From positions 146,285 to 210,284 of the forward strand of contig NZ_AUHI01000005.1 in assembly GCF_000423105.1 (NCBI RefSeq): a stretch of DNA of 64,000 nt. Reading direction: 5' to 3'. The stretch's first letter is position 1; each line of letters begins with the position of its first letter. Shown piece by piece: positions 27,716 through 35,812 of the stretch. A program made the translations under genes and the position numbers. Under the pieces are notes generated by a model. The model searched no databases. It was not told the DNA's origin and saw only the letters and a program-made list of their open reading frames with translations. The DNA comes from Halalkalibacillus halophilus DSM 18494. GTDB lineage: Bacteria; Bacillota; Bacilli; Bacillales; Alkalibacillaceae.

Positions 27716-28474
27716 TTAATCTATTAACTCATTCACATTATAAATACGTCCGTTTTCTATTTTTGAAGGGGTTTTAATTAATTGAGTAAGTGCAGAAGCC
27801 ACTTCCTCAGGGCTTTTCAAATTACCTTGTTCTTTTAAATTCTTAAAATTCTCTACATCTTTGAAGTCATCTTGGTCCGTATTTCGAATTTCCCCTTGCA
27901 TATCTGTATCCATCACTCCTGGACTAAATGCAATATGGACATCACCATTTTTAAGTTCCTCTGCTTCAAGTGCAGCTGTTTTAGTATACATATTAATTGC
28001 TGCCTTCGATGATCCATACACATTCCAACCATAGATCTGTTTTTCTGCTGCACCGGAAGTAATATTAATCACCATCAAATGGTTCGTTTCCACATGCTGC
28101 TTTAAAGTATTTACAAGTAACATTGGTGCCGTATAATTAAGCGAAACATGTTTAGCAACCTCAAAGTTTTCCAATGAACCCACTGGACCAATAGGACCTA
28201 CCATTCCCGCATTATTAATAATTAAGAGTTCTTCAACCTCATGTTTCGCAAGTGTTTTAACTATATCGTGTGATGTTTCACTTAATGCTTCTAAATCACT
28301 TAAATCACAAGAGAAGTGAAAATAAGATTTACGATTCTCATTGGCAAAATTTTTGAACTCATTCGTCTTTCTTTTTCGTGAAACCGTTATAACATGATAT
28401 TCCCCTTCTAATAAATCTTTAGCTACTGCATGTCCTAAGCCTCGCGATGCGCCAGTTACAATTGCAAATTTCAT
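27716..28474 (-). CDS. Short-chain dehydrogenase/reductase (YueD/benzil reductase-like)
   Basis: Classical SDR of 252 residues: cofactor loop VTGASRGLG near the N-terminus, basic SRKRK after beta-2 (NADPH preference), NNAGM, catalytic Ser in NITSGAA and YGSSK (Tyr/Lys). Closest remembered family is the benzil/sepiapterin reductases such as B. subtilis YueD; substrate cannot be read from sequence. The ATG at 28474 is chosen because an upstream GTG overlaps the ribosome binding site AAGGGAGTG. Confidence 0.85.
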   Translation of the reverse strand: MKFAIVTGASRGLGHAVAKDLLEGEYHVITVSRKRKTNEFKNFANENRKSYFHFSCDLSDLEALSETSHDIVKTLAKHEVEELLIINNAGMVGPIGPVGSLENFEVAKHVSLNYTAPMLLVNTLKQHVETNHLMVINITSGAAEKQIYGWNVYGSSKAAINMYTKTAALEAEELKNGDVHIAFSPGVMDTDMQGEIRNTDQDDFKDVENFKNLKEQGNLKSPEEVASALTQLIKTPSKIENGRIYNVNELID

Positions 28475-28504
28475 TAGATTTCCCACTCCCTTTTCTTACC
28501 TATA

Positions 28505-29002
28505 TTATTCTTTTCGATCTTCAATTCGATTATGAAATTCTCTATCTACAAACACCGTAATGTCAGACCTGTCAGTTATATTTTCCACTACTTGCTTCAC
28601 TTTTTCAATAGCTACCTCTTCATCTGTGCGTGAAGACATATTAATTGCAACGTAAATTTGGTCTTCTTGTACCGTTATTCCAGCTTGTTTGACCTCATCT
28701 AATTCTGTTACTTGCCTATAGATCTCTCGTTCATATTGGGTCACTTCATTTGCTGCATCTGAGTCAGTTGGAGTGGGGTCAGTTTGATCAAGTGTTTGAT
28801 CGATTTCTCTTTGATCAAAGTACTCTTTAGGATTCGGATATAAGTTATATGTGATTAACTCATCATCACTCACCTTTTCATCTTGTTGCATTTCAGTTGA
28901 TTGTTCACTATTCGTTAAACTTCCCTCTTTTTCAGGATTAACAAATGTACATGCGCTTAACAAGAATATACTCAAAACAATAATCCATTTATATTTATAC
29001 AT
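28505..29002 (-). CDS. coxA: YhcN/YlaJ-family sporulation lipoprotein, CoxA-like
   Basis: 165 residues with a lipoprotein signal peptide (VLSIFLLSACTF, lipidated Cys18), an acidic low-complexity linker, then the YhcN/YlaJ domain (QVTELDEVKQAGITVQEDQIYVAI and VENITDRSDITVFVD). Family members occur in spores; CoxA (YrbB) is a cortex-associated protein lying between yrbC and safA in B. subtilis, which fits the location. Its ribosome binding site GGAGGTG forms the 3' arm of a hairpin (29008-29044). Confidence 0.8.
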   Translation of the reverse strand: MYKYKWIIVLSIFLLSACTFVNPEKEGSLTNSEQSTEMQQDEKVSDDELITYNLYPNPKEYFDQREIDQTLDQTDPTPTDSDAANEVTQYEREIYRQVTELDEVKQAGITVQEDQIYVAINMSSRTDEEVAIEKVKQVVENITDRSDITVFVDREFHNRIEDRKE

Positions 29003-29007
29003 TGAAA

Positions 29008-29044
29008 AACACCTCCATTTCGTTAGTTTGAAATAAGAGGTGTT
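29008..29044 (-). promoter_or_regulatory. Hairpin/terminator covering the coxA ribosome binding site
   Basis: Minus-strand AACACCTC (29044-29037) pairs with GAGGTGTT (29015-29008), with an inner ATTTC/GAAAT stem; five T follow. It has the form of an intrinsic terminator for nadE, but the 3' arm also holds the coxA ribosome binding site. Confidence 0.6.
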
Positions 29045-29055
29045 ATTGCATACAT

Positions 29056-29814
29056 CTATTCTATAGTGAAATGATGGAAATTTGGAGGTGATTTAGGCAA
29101 GGCACGTTTATGTGCTGTTTTTTGGTGCATTGTTTCTATAATTTCTGCTTCTTGATCATCAATATCATCCCCATTTAAGAAGGAATCAATGGAATCATAA
29201 GAAACACCCATTTCTTGTTCATCTGTCTGGCCTTCCCATAAACCTGCACTAGGATTTTTTTCAATAATTGCATTCGGAACTCCTAATTCTTTTGCTAATT
29301 CTCGCACTTCACTTTTTGTATAGTGTAGTAAAGGAACAAGATCTACGCCACCATCTCCATATTTTGTAAAGTAACCCGTATACCATTCTGCTGCATTGTC
29401 GGTTCCTACTACTAAATAATTATAATTTGTAGCAATCGTATAAAGTGTAGACATTCTTAATCTTGCTCTTAAATTCGCATCAGCTAATTGTTGATTGGAA
29501 GTATTCCATTCATTTTTCTCGTCAATTTGATTTTGGATGTTCGTAAACAAGCCTTGATGTTGTTCTGTTAAGTCAACTTTCACCTTGTCAATTCCACTTT
29601 CTTGAACTACTAACATTGCATCTTCTTCATCTTTGCTTTGACTACCACAAGGCATAATCACACCTAATGAACTGTCTGGAAATGCTTTCTTGATTAAATA
29701 AGCAACCACTGTAGAATCAATTCCTCCACTTAATCCTACTAATAGACCTTTTGTTTTCGTCTCATCTACAGTTTGTTGTAACCACTTCACTAATTGTTCA
29801 ACATGTTTTTCCAT
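29056..29814 (-). CDS. nadE: NAD synthetase, ammonia-dependent
   Basis: Last step of NAD synthesis: amidation of deamido-NAD. 252 residues with the ATP pyrophosphatase loop GLSGGIDST, TLYTIATNYNYLVVGTDNAAEWYTGYFTKYGDG and LTKSEVRELA-like VPLLHYTKSEVRELAKELG. No glutaminase domain, so it uses ammonia. In B. subtilis this locus carries nadABC instead; here nadE sits between safA and coxA. Confidence 0.93.
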   Translation of the reverse strand: MEKHVEQLVKWLQQTVDETKTKGLLVGLSGGIDSTVVAYLIKKAFPDSSLGVIMPCGSQSKDEEDAMLVVQESGIDKVKVDLTEQHQGLFTNIQNQIDEKNEWNTSNQQLADANLRARLRMSTLYTIATNYNYLVVGTDNAAEWYTGYFTKYGDGGVDLVPLLHYTKSEVRELAKELGVPNAIIEKNPSAGLWEGQTDEQEMGVSYDSIDSFLNGDDIDDQEAEIIETMHQKTAHKRALPKSPPNFHHFTIE

Positions 29815-29900
29815 CCAATAACCCCTTTTTATTTTACTTAGAGGTTATTTTACCATAACTGTTATAAAATTGAGACAATTAGCTCAGGAAGCATTATTGT

Positions 29901-30320
29901 TTAGTAGTAATAACCTGTAAAACCACATCTAGGAGCTTGAGGTCCATATGGGGCATAAAAATCATAGGAATAATTAGGCTGATAGTATTGATTCGCATAA
30001 GGATTGTTAGTGTAATAATTCTGTTGAGTCTGCGTGTAATAAGGGGTAAAGGAATGGTTATTTAGATTGTCCTGATATGGTTTTAATTCTTTATCGGAAA
30101 TATAGGGCTCATCTTCTCTGATTAATGGCATTGTTTTTGAATATGCTTTACGGGTAGGCTGCTCTACTTTTACACTAGGTACACGAATCTTCATTCCAGT
30201 TTGTATGGTCGACTCATTACTAAGATGACGATTAAGCTCTCTAATTGCTTCTGTAGATTGATCATATTTTCTAGCAATAGAATCAATGGTTTCTCCAGTC
30301 TTCACAATGTGAAATTTCAT
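29901..30320 (-). CDS. safA: LysM spore-coat protein, SafA-like
   Basis: 139 residues. N-terminal LysM (about 1-47, MKFHIVKTGETIDSIARKYD with IQTGMKIRVPS) that would bind cortex peptidoglycan, then a Tyr/Asn/Pro/Gln-rich tail (TQQNYYTNNPYANQYYQPN). Organisation matches SafA, the inner-coat assembly factor, but it is much shorter than the B. subtilis protein (about 387). Start at 30320, 7 nt after AAAGGAG. SafA works with SpoVID, also in this window. Confidence 0.8.
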   Translation of the reverse strand: MKFHIVKTGETIDSIARKYDQSTEAIRELNRHLSNESTIQTGMKIRVPSVKVEQPTRKAYSKTMPLIREDEPYISDKELKPYQDNLNNHSFTPYYTQTQQNYYTNNPYANQYYQPNYSYDFYAPYGPQAPRCGFTGYYY

Positions 30321-30403
30321 AACAAAACTCCTTTCTTCGCCCAAATCTGACGTTACTTTAGCCTATGCTAAAACTAAAATAAGTTGAAAGGTTTTCGTAA
30401 TAA

Positions 30404-30442
30404 AATTAAAAAACTCCAACCATTCCAATGATATGTTGGAGT
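30404..30442 (-). terminator. Terminator after obg
   Basis: ACTCCAAC (30413-30420) pairs with GTTGGAGT (30435-30442); minus-strand TTTTTT follows. Confidence 0.8.
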
Positions 30443-30516
30443 GGTTAGAGCATTTTATTTCGTTATTCATTGATAGGTTATGATTAGAAGTAAATAATTG
30501 TCCACCAACTTACTTC

Positions 30517-31809
30517 CTATTCCATAAATTCAAATTCAAATCCTAACATTCTAACTGTATCCCCATCAGAGGCCCCCCGCTTACGTAACGCTTCATCAAT
30601 TCCCATGTGACGCATCTGACGAGCAAAACGTCTTACCGACTGGTCTTGATTAAAATCTGTCATTTTAAGCAGGCGCTCTACTTTCGGGCCAGAAACAACG
30701 TAAGCACCATCTGGATCACGGGTAATATGGAAGCTGTCATCTTCTTTTTCGTATTTGTAAAGAACACGTTCTTCTTCCTCATTTTCCGATTGATCCGTTT
30801 CAAATGTATTTTTGGGGATTTGTTCCAATGTATTTGCAATTTCAAATAGTACATCGCGAATTCCTTCATTTTTAAAGGCAGATATTGGATAGATAGGTAA
30901 GTCCTCACCTAGTTGCTCTTTAAATAATTCCAAATGCGCAGGAGCATCTGGCATATCCATTTTATTCGCAACAATAATTTGAGGGCGCTCCATTAGTTTT
31001 TCATCATACTGCTTTAATTCTTCGTTAATTGCAATATAATCTTCATATGGATCTCTGCCTTCTAACCCAGACATATCAATTAAATGGACAATAACACGTG
31101 TCCGTTCAATATGTCTTAAGAATTGATAACCTAATCCCACACCTTCACTAGCCCCTTGAATTAAACCTGGTAAATCTGCGATGACAAAGCTACGGTCGTC
31201 TTCTGTTTGGACCATTCCTAAGTTTGGTGCTAAAGTTGTAAAATGATAATCTGCAATTTTAGGTTTAGCTGCACTAACTACGGAGAGAAAAGTCGATTTA
31301 CCCACACTCGGAAATCCAACCAATCCAACATCAGCTAAAACTTTCAGCTCTAGTTCAACGTCTAATTCGTCTCCTGGCTCTCCATTTTCAGCAATTTCAG
31401 GTGCGCGGTTTCTAGCGTTAGCGAAACGAATGTTTCCACGTCCACCGCGTCCTCCACTAGCAATTGTTGCTTGTTGGCCGTGTTCAACTAAGTCAGCAAT
31501 AATTTCATTTGTAGATGCATTTCGTACCACCGTACCTGGAGGAACTGGAACAACATATGCATCAGAATTTTTTCCATGCTTCCCTTTACTCATACCGTTT
31601 TCACCACGGGTTGCTTTAAAATGACGCTGGTAACGAAAATCCATTAACGTATTTAAGCCTTCATCTACTTCAAATACAACGTCTCCACCATTACCACCAT
31701 CACCACCAGCTGGTCCTCCCATTGGTTCGTACTTTTCGCGGCGGAATGCTACTATACCGTTACCACCATCACCTGCTTTAACATATACCTTTACGCTATC
31801 GACAAACAT
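30517..31809 (-). CDS. obg: GTPase Obg (CgtA)
   Basis: Essential GTPase in ribosome assembly and stress/sporulation signalling. 430 residues: glycine-rich Obg fold (about 1-158, GGPAGGDGGNGGDVVFEVDEG), G domain with GFPSVGKST, DLPGLIQGASEGVGLG and NKMD, and a C-terminal OCT domain ending in MLGFEFEFME. Directly follows spo0B, as in B. subtilis. Confidence 0.97.
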   Translation of the reverse strand: MFVDSVKVYVKAGDGGNGIVAFRREKYEPMGGPAGGDGGNGGDVVFEVDEGLNTLMDFRYQRHFKATRGENGMSKGKHGKNSDAYVVPVPPGTVVRNASTNEIIADLVEHGQQATIASGGRGGRGNIRFANARNRAPEIAENGEPGDELDVELELKVLADVGLVGFPSVGKSTFLSVVSAAKPKIADYHFTTLAPNLGMVQTEDDRSFVIADLPGLIQGASEGVGLGYQFLRHIERTRVIVHLIDMSGLEGRDPYEDYIAINEELKQYDEKLMERPQIIVANKMDMPDAPAHLELFKEQLGEDLPIYPISAFKNEGIRDVLFEIANTLEQIPKNTFETDQSENEEEERVLYKYEKEDDSFHITRDPDGAYVVSGPKVERLLKMTDFNQDQSVRRFARQMRHMGIDEALRKRGASDGDTVRMLGFEFEFME

Positions 31810-31817
31810 TCTTTCAC

Positions 31818-32330
31818 CTACTCATATTTAAAGACAAATCGTGTTGCCTTCTCTTCTTGAATAACTTCTTCTCTATGCTTCATATCTTGTAACTTCTGTA
31901 GTTGATTTACTTCAAGTTCAGGATCATGCCATTCATACTCTACATACCAACTACCCTCAAAATAAATGTGGACAATTAGTAAAACGGGCTCTTCACTTGA
32001 TTGATTATAAGTCAACTGATCAATTACAGCCTCACTGTCAGCTACCATAGCCTGATCAAAAGGTTGAATAGCAGCTTCATCTAGTTCCACTTTAAATTGA
32101 ACGTCAACCAATTTTTCTTGCAATGGAAAAGTTAATAACCATCTAACAAATAGTGGTGCATCTAAAGTTTGCACCAGTCGCTCTTGATTTAATCGCTCAA
32201 TTAACTGTTGAAGCTTTTCTTGTGAAGCATCATGTTTTCCCATTGTTGCATAACCTTGGACAAGCTGTAAATCATTCATTAAATCATGTCTATACATTCT
32301 TAACCACTCTAAAAATTCACTCGAATCCAT
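31818..32330 (-). CDS. spo0B: Sporulation phosphotransferase Spo0B
   Basis: Phosphorelay protein passing phosphate from Spo0F to Spo0A. About 170 residues: an N-terminal helical hairpin containing the phosphoacceptor histidine in MYRHDLMNDLQLVQGYATMGK, then a degenerate HATPase-like fold without ATP motifs. The ATG at 32330 is preferred (AGGTAGG 8 nt upstream); an upstream GTG touches the site. Operon with obg. Confidence 0.92.
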   Translation of the reverse strand: MDSSEFLEWLRMYRHDLMNDLQLVQGYATMGKHDASQEKLQQLIERLNQERLVQTLDAPLFVRWLLTFPLQEKLVDVQFKVELDEAAIQPFDQAMVADSEAVIDQLTYNQSSEEPVLLIVHIYFEGSWYVEYEWHDPELEVNQLQKLQDMKHREEVIQEEKATRFVFKYE

Positions 32331-32435
32331 TCCATGCACCTACCTACAACCATTTATGACTATCATACCATAAATCACTCTGTCATCATTGCCTTTAGAC
32401 AAAACATGGTTCAAATAAAGTTGGAAGTTTAAAGC

Positions 32436-32468
32436 ATTAAAAAAACCGGCCCTATTAAGAGCCGGTTT
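32436..32468 (-). terminator. Terminator after rpmA
   Basis: AAACCGGC (32443-32450) pairs with GCCGGTTT (32461-32468), followed on the minus strand by a run of T. Ends the rplU-prp-rpmA transcript. Confidence 0.9.
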
Positions 32469-32475
32469 ACTTTCA

Positions 32476-32766
32476 TTACGCTTCCTGTACTTCAGGATAA
32501 ACACTTACTTTTTTGCGGTTACGTCCGACACGTTCGAACTTAACAACACCGTCAATTTTAGAGAAAAGTGTATCGTCCCCACCACGACCTACGTTGTGAC
32601 CAGGGTATACCTTCGTACCTCGCTGGCGATAAAGAATTGAACCACCAGAAACGAGTTGACCGTCAGCACGTTTAGCTCCTAAACGTTTTGACTCAGAATC
32701 ACGACCGTTTTTTGTACTACCAGTACCTTTTTTCTGTGCGAAGAACTGTAAATCTAAGCGTAGCAT
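32476..32766 (-). CDS. rpmA: Ribosomal protein bL27, with cleavable N-terminus
   Basis: 96 residues. Begins MLRLDLQFFAQKKGTGSTKNG: in Firmicutes the segment up to FAQ/FAS is removed by the protease Prp before L27 can place its N-terminus at the peptidyl-transferase centre. The remainder (SKRLGAKRADGQLVSGGSILYRQRGTKV) is typical. Prp is encoded immediately upstream. Confidence 0.97.
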   Translation of the reverse strand: MLRLDLQFFAQKKGTGSTKNGRDSESKRLGAKRADGQLVSGGSILYRQRGTKVYPGHNVGRGGDDTLFSKIDGVVKFERVGRNRKKVSVYPEVQEA

Positions 32767-32780
32767 TGGCTTGCACCTCC

Positions 32781-33113
32781 TTATGTTCTTGAGATGGTAA
32801 TATATTCACTATAATCATTTTCGATTGTTTCAAAAGTAACGATCATACCCATTAACAGTGTTTGAGCTTTTTGAAAAGCCACACCAGTTAATCCTTCTGG
32901 TAAATTCATTTTCAGAAATCCACCTTCGTCACCTTGCTCAATGTCAGGTGTACATCCCACAATTGAAATAATTGCATTAACTGCACCAAAAGATACAGCA
33001 GAAACTGCTGCACACACTAGATCGTGTCCTTGTGGTCCACTATCTGCATGGCCCGAGAGTTGAAACCCTCGAATCGTATCATCTTCATTTTTAAAAACAA
33101 TCATTTCAATCAT
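32781..33113 (-). CDS. prp: Ribosomal-processing cysteine protease Prp (YsxB)
   Basis: 110 residues, cleaves the N-terminal extension of L27. Catalytic His in QLSGHADSGPQGHD and catalytic Cys in LVCAAVSAVSFGAVNA are both present. Lies between rplU and rpmA, so enzyme and substrate are made from one transcript. Confidence 0.94.
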   Translation of the reverse strand: MIEMIVFKNEDDTIRGFQLSGHADSGPQGHDLVCAAVSAVSFGAVNAIISIVGCTPDIEQGDEGGFLKMNLPEGLTGVAFQKAQTLLMGMIVTFETIENDYSEYITISRT

Positions 33114-33125
33114 AAAGTAAATTCC

Positions 33126-33434
33126 TTACACACTGATTTTGTTAATTGTCACTTTAGTATAAGGCTGACGATGACCTTGTTTGCGCTTGTAATTCTTTTT
33201 TGGCTTATATTTAAATACTGTAATTTTACGGCCTTTACCATGTTTCTCAACTTGGCCTGTTACAGAAGCACCATCTACGAATGGAGCACCAACTTTTACA
33301 TTGTCGCCACCAACAAATAGTACTTTGTCGAATGTCACTTCATCTTCCGCATTGAAATCTAACTTTTCAATGAAAATGGACTGACCTTCTTCTACTTTGA
33401 TTTGTTTACCACCAGTTTCAATAATTGCGTACAT
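33126..33434 (-). CDS. rplU: Ribosomal protein bL21
   Basis: 102 residues with MYAIIETGGKQIKVEEGQ and the C-terminal KKNYKRKQGHRQPYTKVTI signature that binds 23S rRNA. First gene of rplU-prp-rpmA, preceded by a long structured leader. Confidence 0.97.
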   Translation of the reverse strand: MYAIIETGGKQIKVEEGQSIFIEKLDFNAEDEVTFDKVLFVGGDNVKVGAPFVDGASVTGQVEKHGKGRKITVFKYKPKKNYKRKQGHRQPYTKVTINKISV

Positions 33435-33435
33435 C

Positions 33436-33542
33436 TCTGCACCTCCTCATTTTACTCAGACTCGCCATCGAGGTACTACTAAAGTAGTTTTAAAACCTCT
33501 TTTGAGCGGTTGTAGCATACGGGTGCTACGTAAAGCATAACA
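33436..33542 (-). promoter_or_regulatory. rplU 5' leader (ribosomal protein L21 leader)
   Basis: About 105 nt of transcribed leader before rplU holds local hairpins on the minus strand (GTAGCACC-CGTATGCTAC, ACTAC-TTTA-GTAGT and ACTCG/CGAGT-like pairings). An autoregulatory L21 leader is known at this place in Bacillus; I infer the same role from location and structure, not from a consensus check. Confidence 0.6.
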
Positions 33543-33548
33543 ATATAG

Positions 33549-33578
33549 ATAATAGCACGTTTTAAAAAAGTTTGTCAA
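33549..33578 (-). promoter_or_regulatory. Sigma-A promoter of rplU-prp-rpmA
   Basis: Minus-strand TTGACA (33573-33578), 18-bp spacer, TATTAT (33549-33554). The -35 lies inside the last codons of the upstream RNase gene. Confidence 0.8.
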
Positions 33579-34983
33579 TATATTTATGAGGTGCTTTATT
33601 ATCTTTTAATAGCCAAGCTTCATCTCCTATCTTATAAGTTTGAAAGACCTCCTGCAAATCTTCCCCTACGCTTATATAAAGGGAGAAAGTAAATTGGTGC
33701 TCTTCGTGAAATGACTTTACTACTTCTTTCCATTTTTGCAATTGATCATGTTCAACTTGTAAGTGTACAGTATCCACTCGCATGGATTGGTACTGAAGTA
33801 ATTCCTCTTCTAACCAATCTCTATAATAAGTATCCGTTTCAATGAGATTTGACTTCACCCCGAAGAAATCATAAGAAGTCTTATGAACTCGTTTCCTTGT
33901 CAGCTGCATTATTCCTAGTTCATTAAAACCTAATATCTTATATGAGATCGGATCGACTTGAAGATGTTCATTTAGCACATCCACGATCTCTTTTTGAGCA
34001 GTTTTGTCTTTCATATTAATAAAATCAATCATAATAATACCAGAAAGTTGACGCATTTTTATTTGTTCTGCACACGCTATAGCAGCTTGTTTATTAATAT
34101 CAATTGCCGTTCTATCTTTATCCAAATTCCCTCTGTATTTATTCATGTTTACATCCAATACAAATAACGCTTCCGTTTGATCCACCGTAACGGATGCTCC
34201 CGATGATAAATGGACTTCCCTTTTTGTGAAATGTTCTTTAAGAAGTTGATTGGAATAAGGTTTGCGAAGATAAAAATTTCTGTCATAAATAAGAAGATCC
34301 TTTAAGTCTATATACTCCATTTTTAATTGTTGCATATAATTCAAGTCATCACACACAACGGATTCAAGGGAACTCAATGCGCATCTTTGCAAATAGCGGC
34401 TGAATAGACTAGTAGACTGATCCAATTTTCGAACCATATTCATCTCATGCATTTTCACCATATTTTGATAGCGCGCTTTCAAGGAGCTTAATTCGGATTG
34501 TAAAAATGTTAAATCAACGTGAAAGGCTTTCGTTCTAACGATCAGACCTTCGCTATCCTGGGTTTGATTATTAACAAACTGAACTAGATCAGGGTGTTCA
34601 TTTTTATCCATTTTCGTTGAATAGTGTAAACCAGGTTCAAAAGGCATATATACAAAATGATCATTTTTAAATTGTATGAGTTGTGTAAATCCTACTTTTT
34701 TGCCTTTTGTAGCTAAGCGATTCACCTGTAATAGCACTCTGTTACCTTGTTTGGCTTCAGATTGGTTCTTCAGCTGATGAAATGGTAAATAGCCATGATC
34801 TTCCCCACCATAATCAATAAAACAAGCCTTTAAACGATGGTCTACTTGTTTAATTACTGCTGAATACATATCGCCAACTTGAACTTGACCTTTTTCTTGC
34901 ATATGAAAATCCGTTATATTTCCATTTGTAAGCTCAAGTAACCACTGTTTGTTTGTACGCGTTTGTATATAAACTTTCTTCAT
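33562..34983 (-). CDS. rng: RNase E/G-family protein without the zinc-link
   Basis: 473 residues resembling RNase G: S1-like domain (about 37-105, with an RNase-H-like part after it), 5'-sensor region, and a DNase-I-like catalytic core with Asp277 (ALFVLDVNMNKYRGN) and Asp320 (IIMIDFINM). Their 43-residue spacing equals Asp303-Asp346 of E. coli RNase E. The CPxC zinc-link expected near residue 378 is absent: the segment reads RKRVHKTSYDFFGVKSNL, and no CPxC occurs anywhere. The quaternary structure is therefore uncertain. Start overlaps the spoIVFB 3' end by 50 bp; AGAGGG lies 9 nt before the ATG. B. subtilis lacks this gene. Confidence 0.85.
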   Translation of the reverse strand: MKKVYIQTRTNKQWLLELTNGNITDFHMQEKGQVQVGDMYSAVIKQVDHRLKACFIDYGGEDHGYLPFHQLKNQSEAKQGNRVLLQVNRLATKGKKVGFTQLIQFKNDHFVYMPFEPGLHYSTKMDKNEHPDLVQFVNNQTQDSEGLIVRTKAFHVDLTFLQSELSSLKARYQNMVKMHEMNMVRKLDQSTSLFSRYLQRCALSSLESVVCDDLNYMQQLKMEYIDLKDLLIYDRNFYLRKPYSNQLLKEHFTKREVHLSSGASVTVDQTEALFVLDVNMNKYRGNLDKDRTAIDINKQAAIACAEQIKMRQLSGIIMIDFINMKDKTAQKEIVDVLNEHLQVDPISYKILGFNELGIMQLTRKRVHKTSYDFFGVKSNLIETDTYYRDWLEEELLQYQSMRVDTVHLQVEHDQLQKWKEVVKSFHEEHQFTFSLYISVGEDLQEVFQTYKIGDEAWLLKDNKAPHKYIDKLF

Positions 34984-35812
34984 TTCTATTTCCCTCTATT
35001 TCTCCTAATCGCTGGATCGTACCGTTTGTGAAAATCTCTCGTAATAAATCATCTTCATGTAAAACTTGATAATTACTCACATGAATAAAATGCTCTGAGT
35101 CTTTTTTAAATAATTTTAAAGCCGTATGTATACTCGTTTTATTGTCTAAAGTTAAAATGTTAATTCTGGAATATGCTTTTCCCTTATTTAGATAGCGAGA
35201 TAGTAAATGTTTCCATAAAAATACGTGTTGATTTTTCCAAGTGAACCAATTATCCAATAATAAAAATACAGATAAAAATAGGATCTGCAAATTATACAAG
35301 CCATTAATGATGAGTATACCATTAATTATAACTACTAATGTAACAGAAAACATTACCGTAAACTCGATCGATTTAATAAATGATTGAAAGTAACAAGTCA
35401 CTAGTAAGAGTACCCTTCCTCCATCAAGTGGTAAAATAGGAAGAAGGTTAAATAATAAGATAACAGTATTTACTGCCGCTGCAAAACTGATCAATTCAAT
35501 TGGTAAACTTGTGTAGGTAAGTATATATATAACCCCATACATCCAGATGTGTTGGAGTGGTCCAAAGAATGTGACGATTAATTCCTCTTTGTTCGAATGA
35601 TTAAAAAAATCATCTGTTTCCATAACCCCACCTAAGGGCCAGAGAACAATTTTACAAATTCTCCATCCATAATATTTTGCCGCACAAAAATGACCAAGTT
35701 CATGTATGCTTACGATGATGATTAAAATTAGAAGTTCCGCAAATAACCCAAGCCAAAATCCTAGAATAGCCAATAGAATGGTAAGTGGATGTAACTGAAA
35801 TTTAGTTTCCAT
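34934..35812 (-). CDS. spoIVFB: Site-2 membrane metalloprotease SpoIVFB
   Basis: Intramembrane protease that activates pro-sigma-K in the mother cell. 292 residues, about six hydrophobic segments, zinc motif HELGH (37-41) and the third ligand in NLLPILPLDGG (Asp130). A C-terminal CBS-like domain (TSIHTALKLFKKDSEHFIHVS) completes the family layout. Overlaps spoIVFA by 11 bp upstream and rng by 50 bp downstream. Confidence 0.95.
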   Translation of the reverse strand: METKFQLHPLTILLAILGFWLGLFAELLILIIIVSIHELGHFCAAKYYGWRICKIVLWPLGGVMETDDFFNHSNKEELIVTFFGPLQHIWMYGVIYILTYTSLPIELISFAAAVNTVILLFNLLPILPLDGGRVLLLVTCYFQSFIKSIEFTVMFSVTLVVIINGILIINGLYNLQILFLSVFLLLDNWFTWKNQHVFLWKHLLSRYLNKGKAYSRINILTLDNKTSIHTALKLFKKDSEHFIHVSNYQVLHEDDLLREIFTNGTIQRLGEIEGNRNEESLYTNAYKQTVVT

